The notes: generated by a model from the letters alone, not told the origin. Shown: positions 8,982-18,117, counted from the stretch's first letter. The stretch is 64,000 nucleotides of DNA from Flavobacteriaceae bacterium (GCA_028284005.1 JANQSO010000007.1:310001-374000), one strand, 5' to 3'. Made by a program: numbers and translations.

Positions 8982-8989
8982 CAAATATA
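8982..8989 (-). promoter_or_regulatory. -7 type promoter element of T9SS cassette 3
   Basis: TATATTTG on the minus strand, 32 nt before the ATG, matching the position of the same element before cassettes 1 and 2. Sequence further upstream is not similar to the other two copies. Confidence 0.55.
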
Positions 8990-9098
8990 TAAAAGCAATT
9001 GGTATAAATCTCTCTTTACGTGTTAAATCTATAGGCCTTTGATTTCTCTTAAATACTATAAATAGTACAATTATTAAATATTTTGTTATTTTGTTCTC

Positions 9099-10844
9099 AT
9101 GAAAAAAATCACTTTCCTCATTTGTACAATTTGTATTATTTCCTGTACAACGAACAAGAAAAAAATTGACCTCGATCTTACTACTATTTTTGAAAAATCC
9201 AATGGTACAGAAACTGCTACTTATCATGAAGTCATCGCTTTTTATGAAAATCTTTCAGAACAATATACTTCGATTGCGATGTACACAATGGGGAAAACCG
9301 ATAGTGGCAATCCCTTACATTTAATAACTTTTAATCCGGACAGGACCTTTGAATCTGAGTTTTCCAATGATGAAAACAAAAACATTCTTTTGATCAACAA
9401 CGGTATTCATCCGGGCGAAAGTGATGGCATTGATGCATCCATGTTACTATTAAGGGATCTGGCCGAAGAAAAAATTGATGCGCCAAAAAATACTATTATA
9501 GCTGTGATCCCCGTATACAATATTGGCGGCTCATTAAACCGGAACAGTACAACCCGAACCAACCAAAATGGCCCGGTTTCATATGGTTTTAGAGGTAATG
9601 CACGCAATTATGACCTTAACAGGGATTTCATAAAAGCAGATACAAAAAATGCACGGGCGTTCATAGATATTTTCAGAACCGTGAATCCTGATCTGTTTAT
9701 TGACAATCATGTAAGTAATGGTGCAGATTATCAATACGTCTTAACACATTTATTTACACAGCATAATAAACTAGGGGGCGAATTGGGCAATTATATGCAT
9801 ACTTCTTTGATGCCAAAATTGGAAAACACGCTTAAACAAAAAGAATGGGATATTACACCTTATGTAAATATCTTTAATCGTTCCCCGGAAAGTGGTTTTT
9901 CACAATTTATGGACAACCCAAGATATTCAACAGGATATACCACCTTGTACAATACCATTGGGATGATGGTGGAAACACATATGCTTAAACCTTACAAGCA
10001 ACGTGTAGAAGGCACTTACGAATTAATGAAAAGTTTTATTGAGATTACCGATAAAGACGCGGAGGTGATCAAAGAGCTTCGTAAAAATGCTGTTACAAAA
10101 TACAAAACCGGGAATACGTACCCACTTTCCTGGAAAATAGACAGTTCAAAAACAACTACACTTTCTTTTAAAGGCTACGAAGCAGAAATGAGGCCCAGTA
10201 ACATAACTAACGCAGATCGTTTAAAATACGATCGCAGTAAACCCTTTACAAAAGAGATCACTTACTACAATAATTTTGTCCCTGCTCAAACAATTGTGAT
10301 CCCTTCCGCATACATTGTACCACAAGGATGGTGGAATATCATAGATGTGTTAAAGTTGAACAATATAGAAATGGAAAGAGTGCAGAAAGATACCATTATC
10401 ACTGCAAAAGTCTATAGGATTAAGAGTTATGAAACCGTTCAAAGCCCATATGAAGGGCATTATCTACATTACAATACGCAAACCGACATTAAAACTGAGC
10501 AGGTCTCTGTTAAAAAAGGAGATTACATGATAGATACACAACAAAACAGTGTACGCTATTTATTGGAAACCTTAGAGCCTTCTGCACCGGATTCATTCTT
10601 TAATTGGAACTTTTTTGATACGATACTACAGCAAAAAGAAGGTTTCTCTCCTTATGTTTGGGAAGATATGGCTGAAGACCTTTTAAATGAAAATCCAATA
10701 ATTAAAGCTCAATTTGATGCTAAGAAAGCAAGTGACTCTAATTTTGCAAATAACTGGTACGCGCAATTGGACTGGATACACAAACAATCACCAAACTATG
10801 AAAAATCACACTTGCGGTATCCTGTCGTTAGGGTGGGTGGTTAA
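9099..10844 (+). CDS. M14 family zinc carboxypeptidase, lipoprotein
   Basis: A 581-residue exported metallopeptidase. The N-terminus is a lipoprotein signal with a lipobox ending at Cys16 (IISC). The M14 zinc site is complete: His104 and Glu107 (HPGES), His204 (DNHVSNG), with the RNYDLNRDF substrate-binding region between them and the catalytic Glu at 292 (VETH). It probably removes C-terminal residues from peptides outside the cytoplasm. The C-terminal 250 residues are a family-specific extension. Its 3' end overlaps the convergent NUDIX gene by 39 bp. Confidence 0.88.
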   Translation: MKKITFLICTICIISCTTNKKKIDLDLTTIFEKSNGTETATYHEVIAFYENLSEQYTSIAMYTMGKTDSGNPLHLITFNPDRTFESEFSNDENKNILLINNGIHPGESDGIDASMLLLRDLAEEKIDAPKNTIIAVIPVYNIGGSLNRNSTTRTNQNGPVSYGFRGNARNYDLNRDFIKADTKNARAFIDIFRTVNPDLFIDNHVSNGADYQYVLTHLFTQHNKLGGELGNYMHTSLMPKLENTLKQKEWDITPYVNIFNRSPESGFSQFMDNPRYSTGYTTLYNTIGMMVETHMLKPYKQRVEGTYELMKSFIEITDKDAEVIKELRKNAVTKYKTGNTYPLSWKIDSSKTTTLSFKGYEAEMRPSNITNADRLKYDRSKPFTKEITYYNNFVPAQTIVIPSAYIVPQGWWNIIDVLKLNNIEMERVQKDTIITAKVYRIKSYETVQSPYEGHYLHYNTQTDIKTEQVSVKKGDYMIDTQQNSVRYLLETLEPSAPDSFFNWNFFDTILQQKEGFSPYVWEDMAEDLLNENPIIKAQFDAKKASDSNFANNWYAQLDWIHKQSPNYEKSHLRYPVVRVGG

Positions 10845-11435
10845 ATACTCTTTTGGAAAAAGCAGTTTAATATTTTCGTAAGAATCCTGTAATGCTTTTT
10901 GCGTTTTTTCAAAATTTTTCCAGCGTACCTTTTTTATACCTTCTTCAGGTTCGGGAATTAAAGGGCCGTTGTAATCTGTATACATCTCATACCAATAGGT
11001 CACTTTTAGTTTAAACTTATCATTGCGCTTAAAGACATGATATGTTTTGGTAATAAACCTTTTCACTTCAAGATGCTTCACACCTGTCTCTTCCATAGTT
11101 TCCCGTATCGCAGCCTCTTCATATGTCTCCCCTTTTTCAACTTTTCCTTTTGGGAGGTCCCATTTTTTGTTTCGGCGTATAAAGAGAATTTCTTTTTTAT
11201 AATTAAACACCATACTCCCACCTGCCTCAACAACCGGTAGTTTTTTTCGAAGAAATTTTTCCAGTTTTTCAGGGTTTTTGTGATAAAGGTTTACATACAA
11301 CAATTCACCGTTATTGATCTTCTTTATTAATTTTTTAAACTTGGCAAGCTTTAAGGGAATAGAGGTATATTGTTTTCCTATTTTTTTCTCTGTAGAGAGA
11401 ATTATAGGAATATCATTGACAAAAACTTTATACAT
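10806..11435 (-). CDS. NUDIX hydrolase
   Basis: A 209-residue protein with a NUDIX fold in its second half. The NUDIX box runs from GKVEKGE through REtmEEtG and is intact. The first 95 residues are a Lys-rich N-terminal domain found in flavobacterial members. Substrate is unknown; nucleoside diphosphate derivatives are usual. The start was placed at the ATG at 11435 rather than at the far end of the open frame (11570), which would run across the pyrE start. The pyrE ATG lies only 7 bp away on the other strand. Confidence 0.85.
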   Translation of the reverse strand: MYKVFVNDIPIILSTEKKIGKQYTSIPLKLAKFKKLIKKINNGELLYVNLYHKNPEKLEKFLRKKLPVVEAGGSMVFNYKKEILFIRRNKKWDLPKGKVEKGETYEEAAIRETMEETGVKHLEVKRFITKTYHVFKRNDKFKLKVTYWYEMYTDYNGPLIPEPEEGIKKVRWKNFEKTQKALQDSYENIKLLFPKEYLTTHPNDRIPQV

Positions 11436-11438
11436 TTG
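11431..11438 (+). promoter_or_regulatory. -7 element for pyrE, nearly leaderless
   Basis: TACATTTG matches TAnnTTTG and ends only 4 nt before the pyrE ATG. If it is used, transcription would start at about the ATG itself. It overlaps the NUDIX start codon. Confidence 0.55.
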
Positions 11439-11442
11439 CAGT

Positions 11443-12111
11443 ATGATTTTAAGCAAAGAAACAGCACAAAAAACGGCTGAATTACTATTGCAAATTAATG
11501 CAATTAAATTACAACCACAAAACCCTTTTACTTGGGCATCCGGATGGAGATCTCCAATATATTGTGACAATCGTATAACCCTTTCATACCCGGCAATTCG
11601 TAACTTCCTGCGAGAACATATAGCTTCACAAATTGAAGATATTTATGGAAAACCCGATGTAATCGCCGGTGTTGCAACAGGTGCAATTGGTATAGGTGCC
11701 CTGGTGGCAGACTACCTTAATCTTCCTTTTTGCTATATTCGCCCGGAAGCAAAAAAGCACGGGCGTCAAAATAAAATTGAAGGCCATGTGGAAGCCAATC
11801 ATAACGTTGTTGTTGTGGAAGACCTTATTAGTACCGGTAAAAGCAGTCTGCTTGCAGTGGAAGCACTTAGAGAAGCTAATATCAATGTAAAAGGAATGAT
11901 AGCCATTTTCTCTTATGGGTTTGAAGTTGCAGAAAACAACTTTAAGGAAGCAAATGTTCTGCTTAATACCCTTAGCAACTATGAAAACCTATTACAACAG
12001 GCTGAAAAATCCAATTATATCTCTGCGGAAGAAGTAAAGCTTTTAAGTCAGTGGCGCGAAGATCCCGGGAATTGGAACCCCAAAACCAAGACCAATGTCG
12101 AAAAGGCATAA
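11443..12111 (+). CDS. pyrE: Orotate phosphoribosyltransferase
   Basis: PyrE joins orotate to PRPP to make OMP in pyrimidine synthesis. The 222-residue protein has the family start (TWASGWRSPIYCDNR), the KHGRQN loop and the PRPP-binding motif VVVVEDLISTGKSS. The open frame extends upstream to 11314, but the ATG at 11443 gives the family N-terminus. It is followed 38 bp later by a SRPBCC gene that is probably co-transcribed. Confidence 0.95.
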   Translation: MILSKETAQKTAELLLQINAIKLQPQNPFTWASGWRSPIYCDNRITLSYPAIRNFLREHIASQIEDIYGKPDVIAGVATGAIGIGALVADYLNLPFCYIRPEAKKHGRQNKIEGHVEANHNVVVVEDLISTGKSSLLAVEALREANINVKGMIAIFSYGFEVAENNFKEANVLLNTLSNYENLLQQAEKSNYISAEEVKLLSQWREDPGNWNPKTKTNVEKA

Positions 12112-12149
12112 TTATTGCCAGTTAGCAATTTAAAAAGTATATCTTATCC

Positions 12150-12542
12150 ATGGAATTGAACAGTAAAAAAATAACCGTACAAAAGTCTGCCGAAGAATTA
12201 TGTGATTTTCTCAGTGATGTAAAGAACTTTGAGCAGTTAATGCCGGAAAACATTAGTAAATTTGAGGTGATTAACGAAAAAGCATTTGTTTTTGCATTAA
12301 AAGGAATGCCGGAAATTGCATTGGAAGTGAAAGAAATTAACGCTCCAAACAAAGTGGTTTTGGGAGCAATGAGTGATAAGATTCCGTTTACGTTAATAGG
12401 TGATATCGAAGCTGTAAATGAAAATTCATCCCAGGCAGAACTACAGTTCCAGGGAGATTTTAACCCTATGATGGCTATGATGATCAAAGGGCCCATCACT
12501 AAATTTCTGGATACCTTAAGTACTAATTTGGAGCAGGTTTAA
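12150..12542 (+). CDS. SRPBCC (START-like) fold protein
   Basis: A 130-residue single-domain protein resembling the SRPBCC/polyketide-cyclase superfamily: an N-terminal strand-helix (VQKSAEELCDFLSDVKNF), a central beta-sheet, and a long C-terminal helix. Such proteins bind hydrophobic ligands in a deep pocket; no ligand can be inferred. It follows pyrE closely on the same strand and overlaps the 3' end of birA by 4 bp. Confidence 0.75.
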   Translation: MELNSKKITVQKSAEELCDFLSDVKNFEQLMPENISKFEVINEKAFVFALKGMPEIALEVKEINAPNKVVLGAMSDKIPFTLIGDIEAVNENSSQAELQFQGDFNPMMAMMIKGPITKFLDTLSTNLEQV

Positions 12543-13270
12543 AGGAGTAACTTGATTTCTTTAAGTTGATATTTGTTAAGTTGCCGGTCGTCTTTTTCAA
12601 CCAGTAATTCTCCTGTATCTGCTACCCCTTTGATTATTCCGTTGAATTGTTTCCCTGTTGTGTCTTCAAATACGGACACTTTATTTTTTCTAAAAAGTGA
12701 AGCTTCATATTCAAGTTTCAAAGTTTCAAAATTTGATGCGGAAATGCGTTCCAACTGTGATAGGATTGCTTCAGAAACAGATTCCAGTATGACATCGAGA
12801 TCATATTTTTTATTGGTCGCCAAAAAAAGAGAGGTTGCATTTGGCAATCCTTCAAATTCAGATTCATTCACATTTAATCCCACTCCAATAACCGAAGCTT
12901 CCAAATTTGTCCCTTTGATCTGATTTTCAATTAAAATACCCGCAACTTTTTTTTGATATGACATTATGTCGTTAGGCCATTTGATGGAAACTGAAGGAAT
13001 TTTTAGCTTTTCCAAAGCTATTTGCACCCCTATAGAAACAGCAAAAGCTATGTAAGGTTGATGAAGTACAGATATGTCATTAAATCTCTTAAACACACTA
13101 AACGCAACACTTTCGCCCTCTTTAGATCTCCATTTTGCACCCATTTGACCTTTCCCTTTTGTTTGCTTTTTAGCAACCACAACAAGAGCATCTTCCAACA
13201 TTGTTTGCTTACTTAAGTCCTTAAGGTAGCTGTTGGTAGAATCAATGGCATTAAGTTTGATTATTTTCAC
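12539..13270 (-). CDS. birA: Biotin--[acetyl-CoA-carboxylase] ligase
   Basis: BirA attaches biotin to the acetyl-CoA carboxylase carrier protein. The protein has the ligase motifs GKGQMGAKW (biotinyl-AMP site) and KWPND (biotin site), then a small C-terminal domain. There is no N-terminal helix-turn-helix, so it is the monofunctional form without repressor activity. I chose the GTG at 13270 (243 residues, VKIIKLNAIDSTN), which matches the family start; the frame extends to 13468 but that part would overlap rsfS and is not family-like. Confidence 0.88.
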   Translation of the reverse strand: MKIIKLNAIDSTNSYLKDLSKQTMLEDALVVVAKKQTKGKGQMGAKWRSKEGESVAFSVFKRFNDISVLHQPYIAFAVSIGVQIALEKLKIPSVSIKWPNDIMSYQKKVAGILIENQIKGTNLEASVIGVGLNVNESEFEGLPNATSLFLATNKKYDLDVILESVSEAILSQLERISASNFETLKLEYEASLFRKNKVSVFEDTTGKQFNGIIKGVADTGELLVEKDDRQLNKYQLKEIKLLL

Positions 13271-13329
13271 AAGGTAGAAGATTGTGTTAATGTTACGTTT
13301 ACAAAGTGTTTCAAGAAACAAAAAAGTAA

Positions 13330-13337
13330 TAACTTTG
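13330..13337 (+). promoter_or_regulatory. -7 element for rsfS-ftsH
   Basis: TAACTTTG matches TAnnTTTG, 18 nt before the rsfS ATG. No clear -33 TTG was seen at 17-23 nt spacing. Confidence 0.5.
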
Positions 13338-13355
13338 CACAAATAAATTCCATTA

Positions 13356-13727
13356 ATGTCAAAAAAAGAAATAGGAACAGACCAACTTGTAACAAAAATA
13401 ATAGCAGGAATTGAAGAAGTTAAGGGACAGAACATTGAAATTCTGGACCTTAGGGATATAGAGAACACAGTATGTGACTATTTTATTATCTGTGACGGTA
13501 CCTCAAATACTCAAGTAAATGCAATTGTAAATTCAGTTCAGAAAATAGTAAGCAAAGCCGCTCAAGAAAAGCCCTGGCATGTTGAAGGAAGTGATAATGC
13601 AGAGTGGGTCTTAATGGATTATGTTAATGTAGTAGTACATATTTTTCAAAAACATATCCGTGAATTTTACGATATTGAAGGATTATGGGGCGATGCTAAG
13701 TCTGTAAAAATAGAAACAACTTATTAA
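13356..13727 (+). CDS. rsfS: Ribosome silencing factor RsfS
   Basis: A 123-residue RsfS/YbeB/Iojap protein that binds uL14 on the 50S subunit and blocks subunit joining when nutrients are scarce. The family signatures are present: DYFIICDGTSNTQVNAI, WHVEG.DNAEWVLMDY and VVVHIFQ..IREFYDIEGLWGDA in the second half. It lies 15 bp before ftsH and is very likely in one operon with it, a pairing common in Bacteroidota. Confidence 0.95.
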   Translation: MSKKEIGTDQLVTKIIAGIEEVKGQNIEILDLRDIENTVCDYFIICDGTSNTQVNAIVNSVQKIVSKAAQEKPWHVEGSDNAEWVLMDYVNVVVHIFQKHIREFYDIEGLWGDAKSVKIETTY

Positions 13728-13742
13728 AACTAATTAAGCCAT

Positions 13743-15686
13743 ATGGCCGAAGAAAATAAAAAACCCGAGATTAAAAAACCAAAATTCAATGCCTATTGGA
13801 TCTATGCCGCTATTATTTTAGTGTTTTTAGGTATTCAGTTTTTTGGTGGAAGTAGTTGGTCCCAACCTGAAAAAACTACTCAAGCCGATTTTCAAAGATA
13901 TCTGGAAGATGGCGATGTTGAAAAGATCGAGATCATCAATAAAAAGATAGCAAAGGTATATCTCACACCCGAAGCAAAAAATAAAGAAGTGCATTCAAAA
14001 AAGAAAGGCCCTACTTTTTTACAGAGTGCAAATGATGCTTCTTATCAATTTGAATTTGGAGATCTTCAAAATTTTGAGAACAATATCAACCAGATAAAGG
14101 AACGTAATAACCTAACCACCAAAATAGTCTGGAACACAGACAGCAACATGTGGGGGGAACTTTTACTTACGCTACTCCCTTTCATTGTAATTATTGGTAT
14201 ATGGATATTTATTATGCGCAGAATGTCATCCGGTGCGGGTGGCGGTGCAGGAGGGCAGATCTTCAACATTGGAAAATCCAAAGCCAAACTTTTTGATGAA
14301 AAGACCGATGTAAAAACATCCTTTAAAGATGTAGCCGGCTTAGAAGGTGCCAAAGAAGAAGTTCAGGAAATTGTGGATTTCCTTAAATATCCTTCAAAAT
14401 ATACTGCCCTTGGTGGCAAAATTCCTAAAGGAGCACTGTTAGTAGGGCCTCCCGGAACCGGTAAAACCTTATTGGCAAAAGCTGTTGCCGGAGAAGCAAA
14501 AGTACCTTTCTTTTCTCTGTCGGGGTCAGATTTTGTTGAGATGTTCGTAGGTGTAGGTGCTTCGCGTGTACGCGACCTCTTTAAACAGGCAAAGGAAAAA
14601 TCTCCTTCAATAATTTTTATTGATGAGATAGATGCCATTGGTCGTGCCAGAGGAAAAAATAATTTTTCAGGTTCTAACGATGAACGCGAAAATACACTCA
14701 ATCAGCTACTAACAGAAATGGACGGTTTTGGAACCAATACTAACGTAATTGTTCTGGCTGCCACGAACCGTGCTGATGTTTTAGATAAAGCTTTAATGCG
14801 TGCCGGACGTTTTGACAGGCAAATTTACGTGGACCTTCCTGATGTCCGTGAACGTAAAGAAATTTTTGAAGTACATCTTCGCCCAATTAAAATAGACGAT
14901 ACGCTTGATACAGATTTTCTTTCTAAGCAAACACCTGGTTTTTCGGGAGCAGATATAGCAAATGTGTGTAACGAAGCTGCTTTGATCGCTGCAAGACAAG
15001 AAAAGAAATCTGTTGGTAAACAAGATTTTCTTGATGCAGTGGACCGTATTGTGGGTGGACTTGAGAAAAAGAATAAAATTATTACACCAGATGAAAAGAA
15101 AGCGATCGCTTTTCACGAAGCCGGCCATGCTACAGTGAGCTGGATGCTGGAACACGCCGCTCCACTTGTAAAGGTTACTATTGTACCTCGAGGCCAATCT
15201 TTAGGTGCTGCATGGTATTTACCGGAGGAAAGGCTTATTGTACGGCCAGAGCAAATGCTAGATGAAATGTGTGCTGCAATGGGTGGGCGTGCTGCCGAAA
15301 AAGTGATTTTTGACAAAATTTCCACCGGAGCTTTAAGTGACCTTGAAAAAGTGACAAAACAAGCCCGCGCCATGGTTACGATCTATGGCTTAAATGAGAC
15401 CATTGGAAATTTAACTTATTATGACTCTTCCGGGCAGAACGAATACGGTTTTACAAAGCCTTATAGTGAAAAAACCGCCGAGATGATCGATAAAGAAATA
15501 TCAAGGATCATTGAAGAGCAATACCAGCGAGCCGTTGACCTGCTTATAAAAAATAAAGATAAACTCACTTTATTGGCCAACGAACTACTCGAAAAAGAAG
15601 TTATTTTTAAAGATAACCTTCAAAGGATATTTGGCGACAGACCTTTCGAAAAAACCGAAGAAGAGGAAAAAGTGGCAACTACATAG
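13743..15686 (+). CDS. ftsH: ATP-dependent zinc metalloprotease FtsH
   Basis: FtsH is the membrane-bound AAA+ protease for membrane and short-lived cytosolic proteins. The 647-residue protein has two membrane helices (about 19-35 and 138-158) around a periplasmic domain, Walker A GPPGTGKT at 235-242, Walker B IFIDEID near 291-297, the SRH region with the Arg finger (AGRFDR), and the zinc site HEAGH at 458-462. All catalytic parts are intact. It follows rsfS. Confidence 0.96.
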   Translation: MAEENKKPEIKKPKFNAYWIYAAIILVFLGIQFFGGSSWSQPEKTTQADFQRYLEDGDVEKIEIINKKIAKVYLTPEAKNKEVHSKKKGPTFLQSANDASYQFEFGDLQNFENNINQIKERNNLTTKIVWNTDSNMWGELLLTLLPFIVIIGIWIFIMRRMSSGAGGGAGGQIFNIGKSKAKLFDEKTDVKTSFKDVAGLEGAKEEVQEIVDFLKYPSKYTALGGKIPKGALLVGPPGTGKTLLAKAVAGEAKVPFFSLSGSDFVEMFVGVGASRVRDLFKQAKEKSPSIIFIDEIDAIGRARGKNNFSGSNDERENTLNQLLTEMDGFGTNTNVIVLAATNRADVLDKALMRAGRFDRQIYVDLPDVRERKEIFEVHLRPIKIDDTLDTDFLSKQTPGFSGADIANVCNEAALIAARQEKKSVGKQDFLDAVDRIVGGLEKKNKIITPDEKKAIAFHEAGHATVSWMLEHAAPLVKVTIVPRGQSLGAAWYLPEERLIVRPEQMLDEMCAAMGGRAAEKVIFDKISTGALSDLEKVTKQARAMVTIYGLNETIGNLTYYDSSGQNEYGFTKPYSEKTAEMIDKEISRIIEEQYQRAVDLLIKNKDKLTLLANELLEKEVIFKDNLQRIFGDRPFEKTEEEEKVATT

Positions 15687-15800
15687 TGTTGCCCTTTTTT
15701 CGTTTCCCTTTACAAACTTTAGTTTTATGGTAACAAAACTTCAATATAGATTTTATATATTTGGAGAATAACGTATAAGAAACTCCTCAAATTGCTATAA

Positions 15801-16403
15801 ATGAGTCTGTTTAAAAGACTTTTAAATCCTAACTATAAGTCAGAAGAAAAAGCCAAAAAATCTGACCACGGTAAATATTACCCTGAGGATAAGCTACCTA
15901 CAGATGAGAAGTTTACCTATAATTTTAATAAAAACGGCGGGAAATTTCTTTATTGTGAAAACCTGGAAGAAGTTCTGGAAGCGTTCGATAATATTCTGTT
16001 GGAAAATGATTGGTATGAGCGCGATGTTTTTTGCATCAACGAGCAATTAATCGAAAGATTTGCCGGATACAACCTAAATTTTATAGAAAACCCAAATGCC
16101 ACTTTTTTTCTATCTGCTTGTGAGTCTTTGGTGGCAAACAATGGTTCTATTTTGCTTTGTTCTAATCAAATAAAAGAAAAAAAGCTAAACGAGCTCCCTG
16201 CAAATTTTGTGATCTTTGCCACTACAAGTCAATTAGTAGATAGTATTAGTGAAGGGCTCCGTAATATAAAAAACCAAAGCAAAAGACATATTCCCAGTAA
16301 CATAACCACTATCCAAGACTTTGAGACCGAAAAAGAAAAGGATTTTATGAGTTATGGAAGTAGCACAAAAAACCTATATTTGCTGCTTTTGGAAGACCTG
16401 TAA
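15801..16403 (+). CDS. LUD domain protein (LutC/YkgG-like)
   Basis: A 200-residue protein of the flavobacterial LUD-domain type, related to LutC of lactate-utilisation systems. There is no Fe-S cluster motif, and lutA/lutB are not adjacent, so lactate use cannot be inferred. The ATG at 15801 follows an untranslated region of about 110 bp. It ends 3 bp before cdsA and appears to lead the phospholipid operon. Confidence 0.7.
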   Translation: MSLFKRLLNPNYKSEEKAKKSDHGKYYPEDKLPTDEKFTYNFNKNGGKFLYCENLEEVLEAFDNILLENDWYERDVFCINEQLIERFAGYNLNFIENPNATFFLSACESLVANNGSILLCSNQIKEKKLNELPANFVIFATTSQLVDSISEGLRNIKNQSKRHIPSNITTIQDFETEKEKDFMSYGSSTKNLYLLLLEDL

Positions 16404-16406
16404 TTT

Positions 16407-17210
16407 ATGAAAGAACTTATCGTGCGATCCATATCGGGTGTTTTATACATTTCGATAATAATCTTTTCAATGTTTGCATCGCGCGAATGGTTTATGGGGC
16501 TTTTCTTTATTCTGGGACTTATTACTCTTAATGAATTTTTACGACTGGTACATTTAAAAAGTTACATTGCTTACGTATTGTTGGCAGCTGGAATGTATTT
16601 TTTAAGTTATTCGGTATTTGATATGAATGCCGTAAGCTTATTTTTGATCCTCTCTGTGTTTATCAACCTATTTTTATTGAAAGACGTATTATGGGTAAAC
16701 AAAATACCCATGTTCGAAAAGAAGAAATACATTACAATAATTTTTTATTTAATTAGTGGTTTTGTGTTCTTAACATTGATTCCCTTTAGGAATGAAGAAT
16801 TTGTTCCGGAAATAATCATTGGAGTATTCATATTAATCTGGGCCAATGATACATTTGCCTATCTAATTGGAAAAAACCTGGGGAAACGTAAACTATTGGA
16901 ACGCATATCTCCCAAAAAAACAGTCGAAGGATTTTTAGGAGGAATGGTGGGTTCTATTTGTGCAGCATTTTTTATCTTTAAGTATTTACAACTTTTTAGT
17001 TTGAGTATTTGGATAACATTGGCTGTTATCGTTACTTTATTTGGAACAGTCGGGGATTTAATTCAGTCAAAATTCAAACGTCAGGCAAACGTAAAAGATA
17101 GCGGTATATTAATGCCGGGGCACGGAGGGCTATATGACAGGTTAGATAGTGTTATTTATGCAAGCCCCTTTGTATATGCCTTTTTAGAAATTGTAGATTA
17201 TGTTTCATAG
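16407..17210 (+). CDS. cdsA: Phosphatidate cytidylyltransferase
   Basis: CdsA makes CDP-diacylglycerol from phosphatidate and CTP. The 267-residue protein is highly hydrophobic (about eight helices) and carries the CDS signature near its C-terminus: GTVGDLIQSKFKR, then KDSG, then PGHGGLYDRLDS. It overlaps psd by 11 bp, indicating translational coupling in a phosphatidylethanolamine-synthesis operon. Confidence 0.95.
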   Translation: MKELIVRSISGVLYISIIIFSMFASREWFMGLFFILGLITLNEFLRLVHLKSYIAYVLLAAGMYFLSYSVFDMNAVSLFLILSVFINLFLLKDVLWVNKIPMFEKKKYITIIFYLISGFVFLTLIPFRNEEFVPEIIIGVFILIWANDTFAYLIGKNLGKRKLLERISPKKTVEGFLGGMVGSICAAFFIFKYLQLFSLSIWITLAVIVTLFGTVGDLIQSKFKRQANVKDSGILMPGHGGLYDRLDSVIYASPFVYAFLEIVDYVS

Positions 17211-17850
17211 GGAAGGACATAAAATAATTTTCATTGCGCTTTCTATTTGTATAATATTAAGTCTTATTACTGAGTTTTTAATAGAAAACAGGTTGTTAAA
17301 GGGAGGTATCATTGTTTTATTAATGATTCTTTTGGTGTTAGTGCTTCAATTCTTTAGAAATCCGAAAAGAAATTTTACACGTAATGAAGAACAGGTACTT
17401 TCTCCTGTAGATGGTAAAGTGGTTGTTATAGAGGAAGTATTTGAAAAAGAATATTTCAATGAAAAACGTATACAGGTTTCCGTATTTATGTCTCCTTTAA
17501 ATGTACATGTTACACGTTATCCGGTTGGTGGAAAAGTAGTATTCAGCAAATACCATCCGGGTAAATATTTGGTCGCCTGGCATCCTAAATCCAGTGAAGA
17601 GAATGAACGTACTACCGTTGTGGTAAATACCAAAGCTTTTGGTGATGTATTGTTTCGCCAGATCGCCGGGGCTTTAGCGAAACGGATCGTAAACTATGCA
17701 AAGGAAGGGCAAGAGATCAAACAAACAGAAGATAGTGGGTTTATAAAATTTGGTTCTCGGGTAGATGTTTTTCTACCAATAGATACCAGAATAGATGTAA
17801 AGCTGAATCAAAAAGTAAAAGGAGGAATTACTGCCATTGCATCAAAATGA
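17200..17850 (+). CDS. psd: Phosphatidylserine decarboxylase proenzyme, short form
   Basis: Psd converts phosphatidylserine to phosphatidylethanolamine. The 216-residue protein begins with a membrane-anchoring hydrophobic region and has the short-form self-cleavage site FGSR near residue 187, where the Ser becomes the pyruvoyl group. Motifs SPVDG, VFMSPLNVHV and RQIAGALAKRIV are present. The phosphatidylserine synthase gene is not in this window. It overlaps the next gene by 4 bp (ATGA). Confidence 0.94.
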   Translation: MFHREGHKIIFIALSICIILSLITEFLIENRLLKGGIIVLLMILLVLVLQFFRNPKRNFTRNEEQVLSPVDGKVVVIEEVFEKEYFNEKRIQVSVFMSPLNVHVTRYPVGGKVVFSKYHPGKYLVAWHPKSSEENERTTVVVNTKAFGDVLFRQIAGALAKRIVNYAKEGQEIKQTEDSGFIKFGSRVDVFLPIDTRIDVKLNQKVKGGITAIASK

Positions 17851-18113
17851 CACCGGAAGAACTAGATATTGCTTTTAAAAACGCTGTAGAAAGCATCAAC
17901 AGCCATACAGAACCTTTTCCTGCTGATGTCTTATTGAAATTATATGCTTATTATAAGCGAGCCACAAATTCTCAAGACACTTCTACCGGAACCAAACCTT
18001 TAATAAGTGCTTTTAAAACCAATGCATTGTTCCAGACAAGGCATTTAAGCTCAGATGAAGCTAAAGAGCTTTACATTGAAGCGGTAAATCAATATTTTTT
18101 ATATAGAAAGTAG
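17847..18113 (+). CDS. Acyl-CoA-binding protein
   Basis: An 88-residue ACBP-fold protein (four-helix bundle) that binds long-chain acyl-CoA esters in the cytoplasm. Visible signatures are the first helix FKNAVESIN, the LKLYAYYKRAT core with the conserved Tyr and Lys, and the C-terminal AKELYIEAV helix. The usual length (about 87 residues) is kept. ACBP is mainly eukaryotic, but found in some Bacteroidota. Coupling to psd by an ATGA overlap suggests it supplies or buffers acyl-CoA for lipid synthesis (inference). Confidence 0.85.
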   Translation: MTPEELDIAFKNAVESINSHTEPFPADVLLKLYAYYKRATNSQDTSTGTKPLISAFKTNALFQTRHLSSDEAKELYIEAVNQYFLYRK

Positions 18114-18117
18114 TTAA

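Noticed and set aside
10806-11570. A 254-codon NUDIX frame starting at 11570
   Set aside because: The extra 45 codons cross the pyrE start and do not look like NUDIX sequence; the ATG at 11435 gives a normal protein.
12539-13468. A 309-codon birA frame starting at 13468
   Set aside because: The first 66 codons run into rsfS on the other strand and are not family-like; the GTG at 13270 fits.
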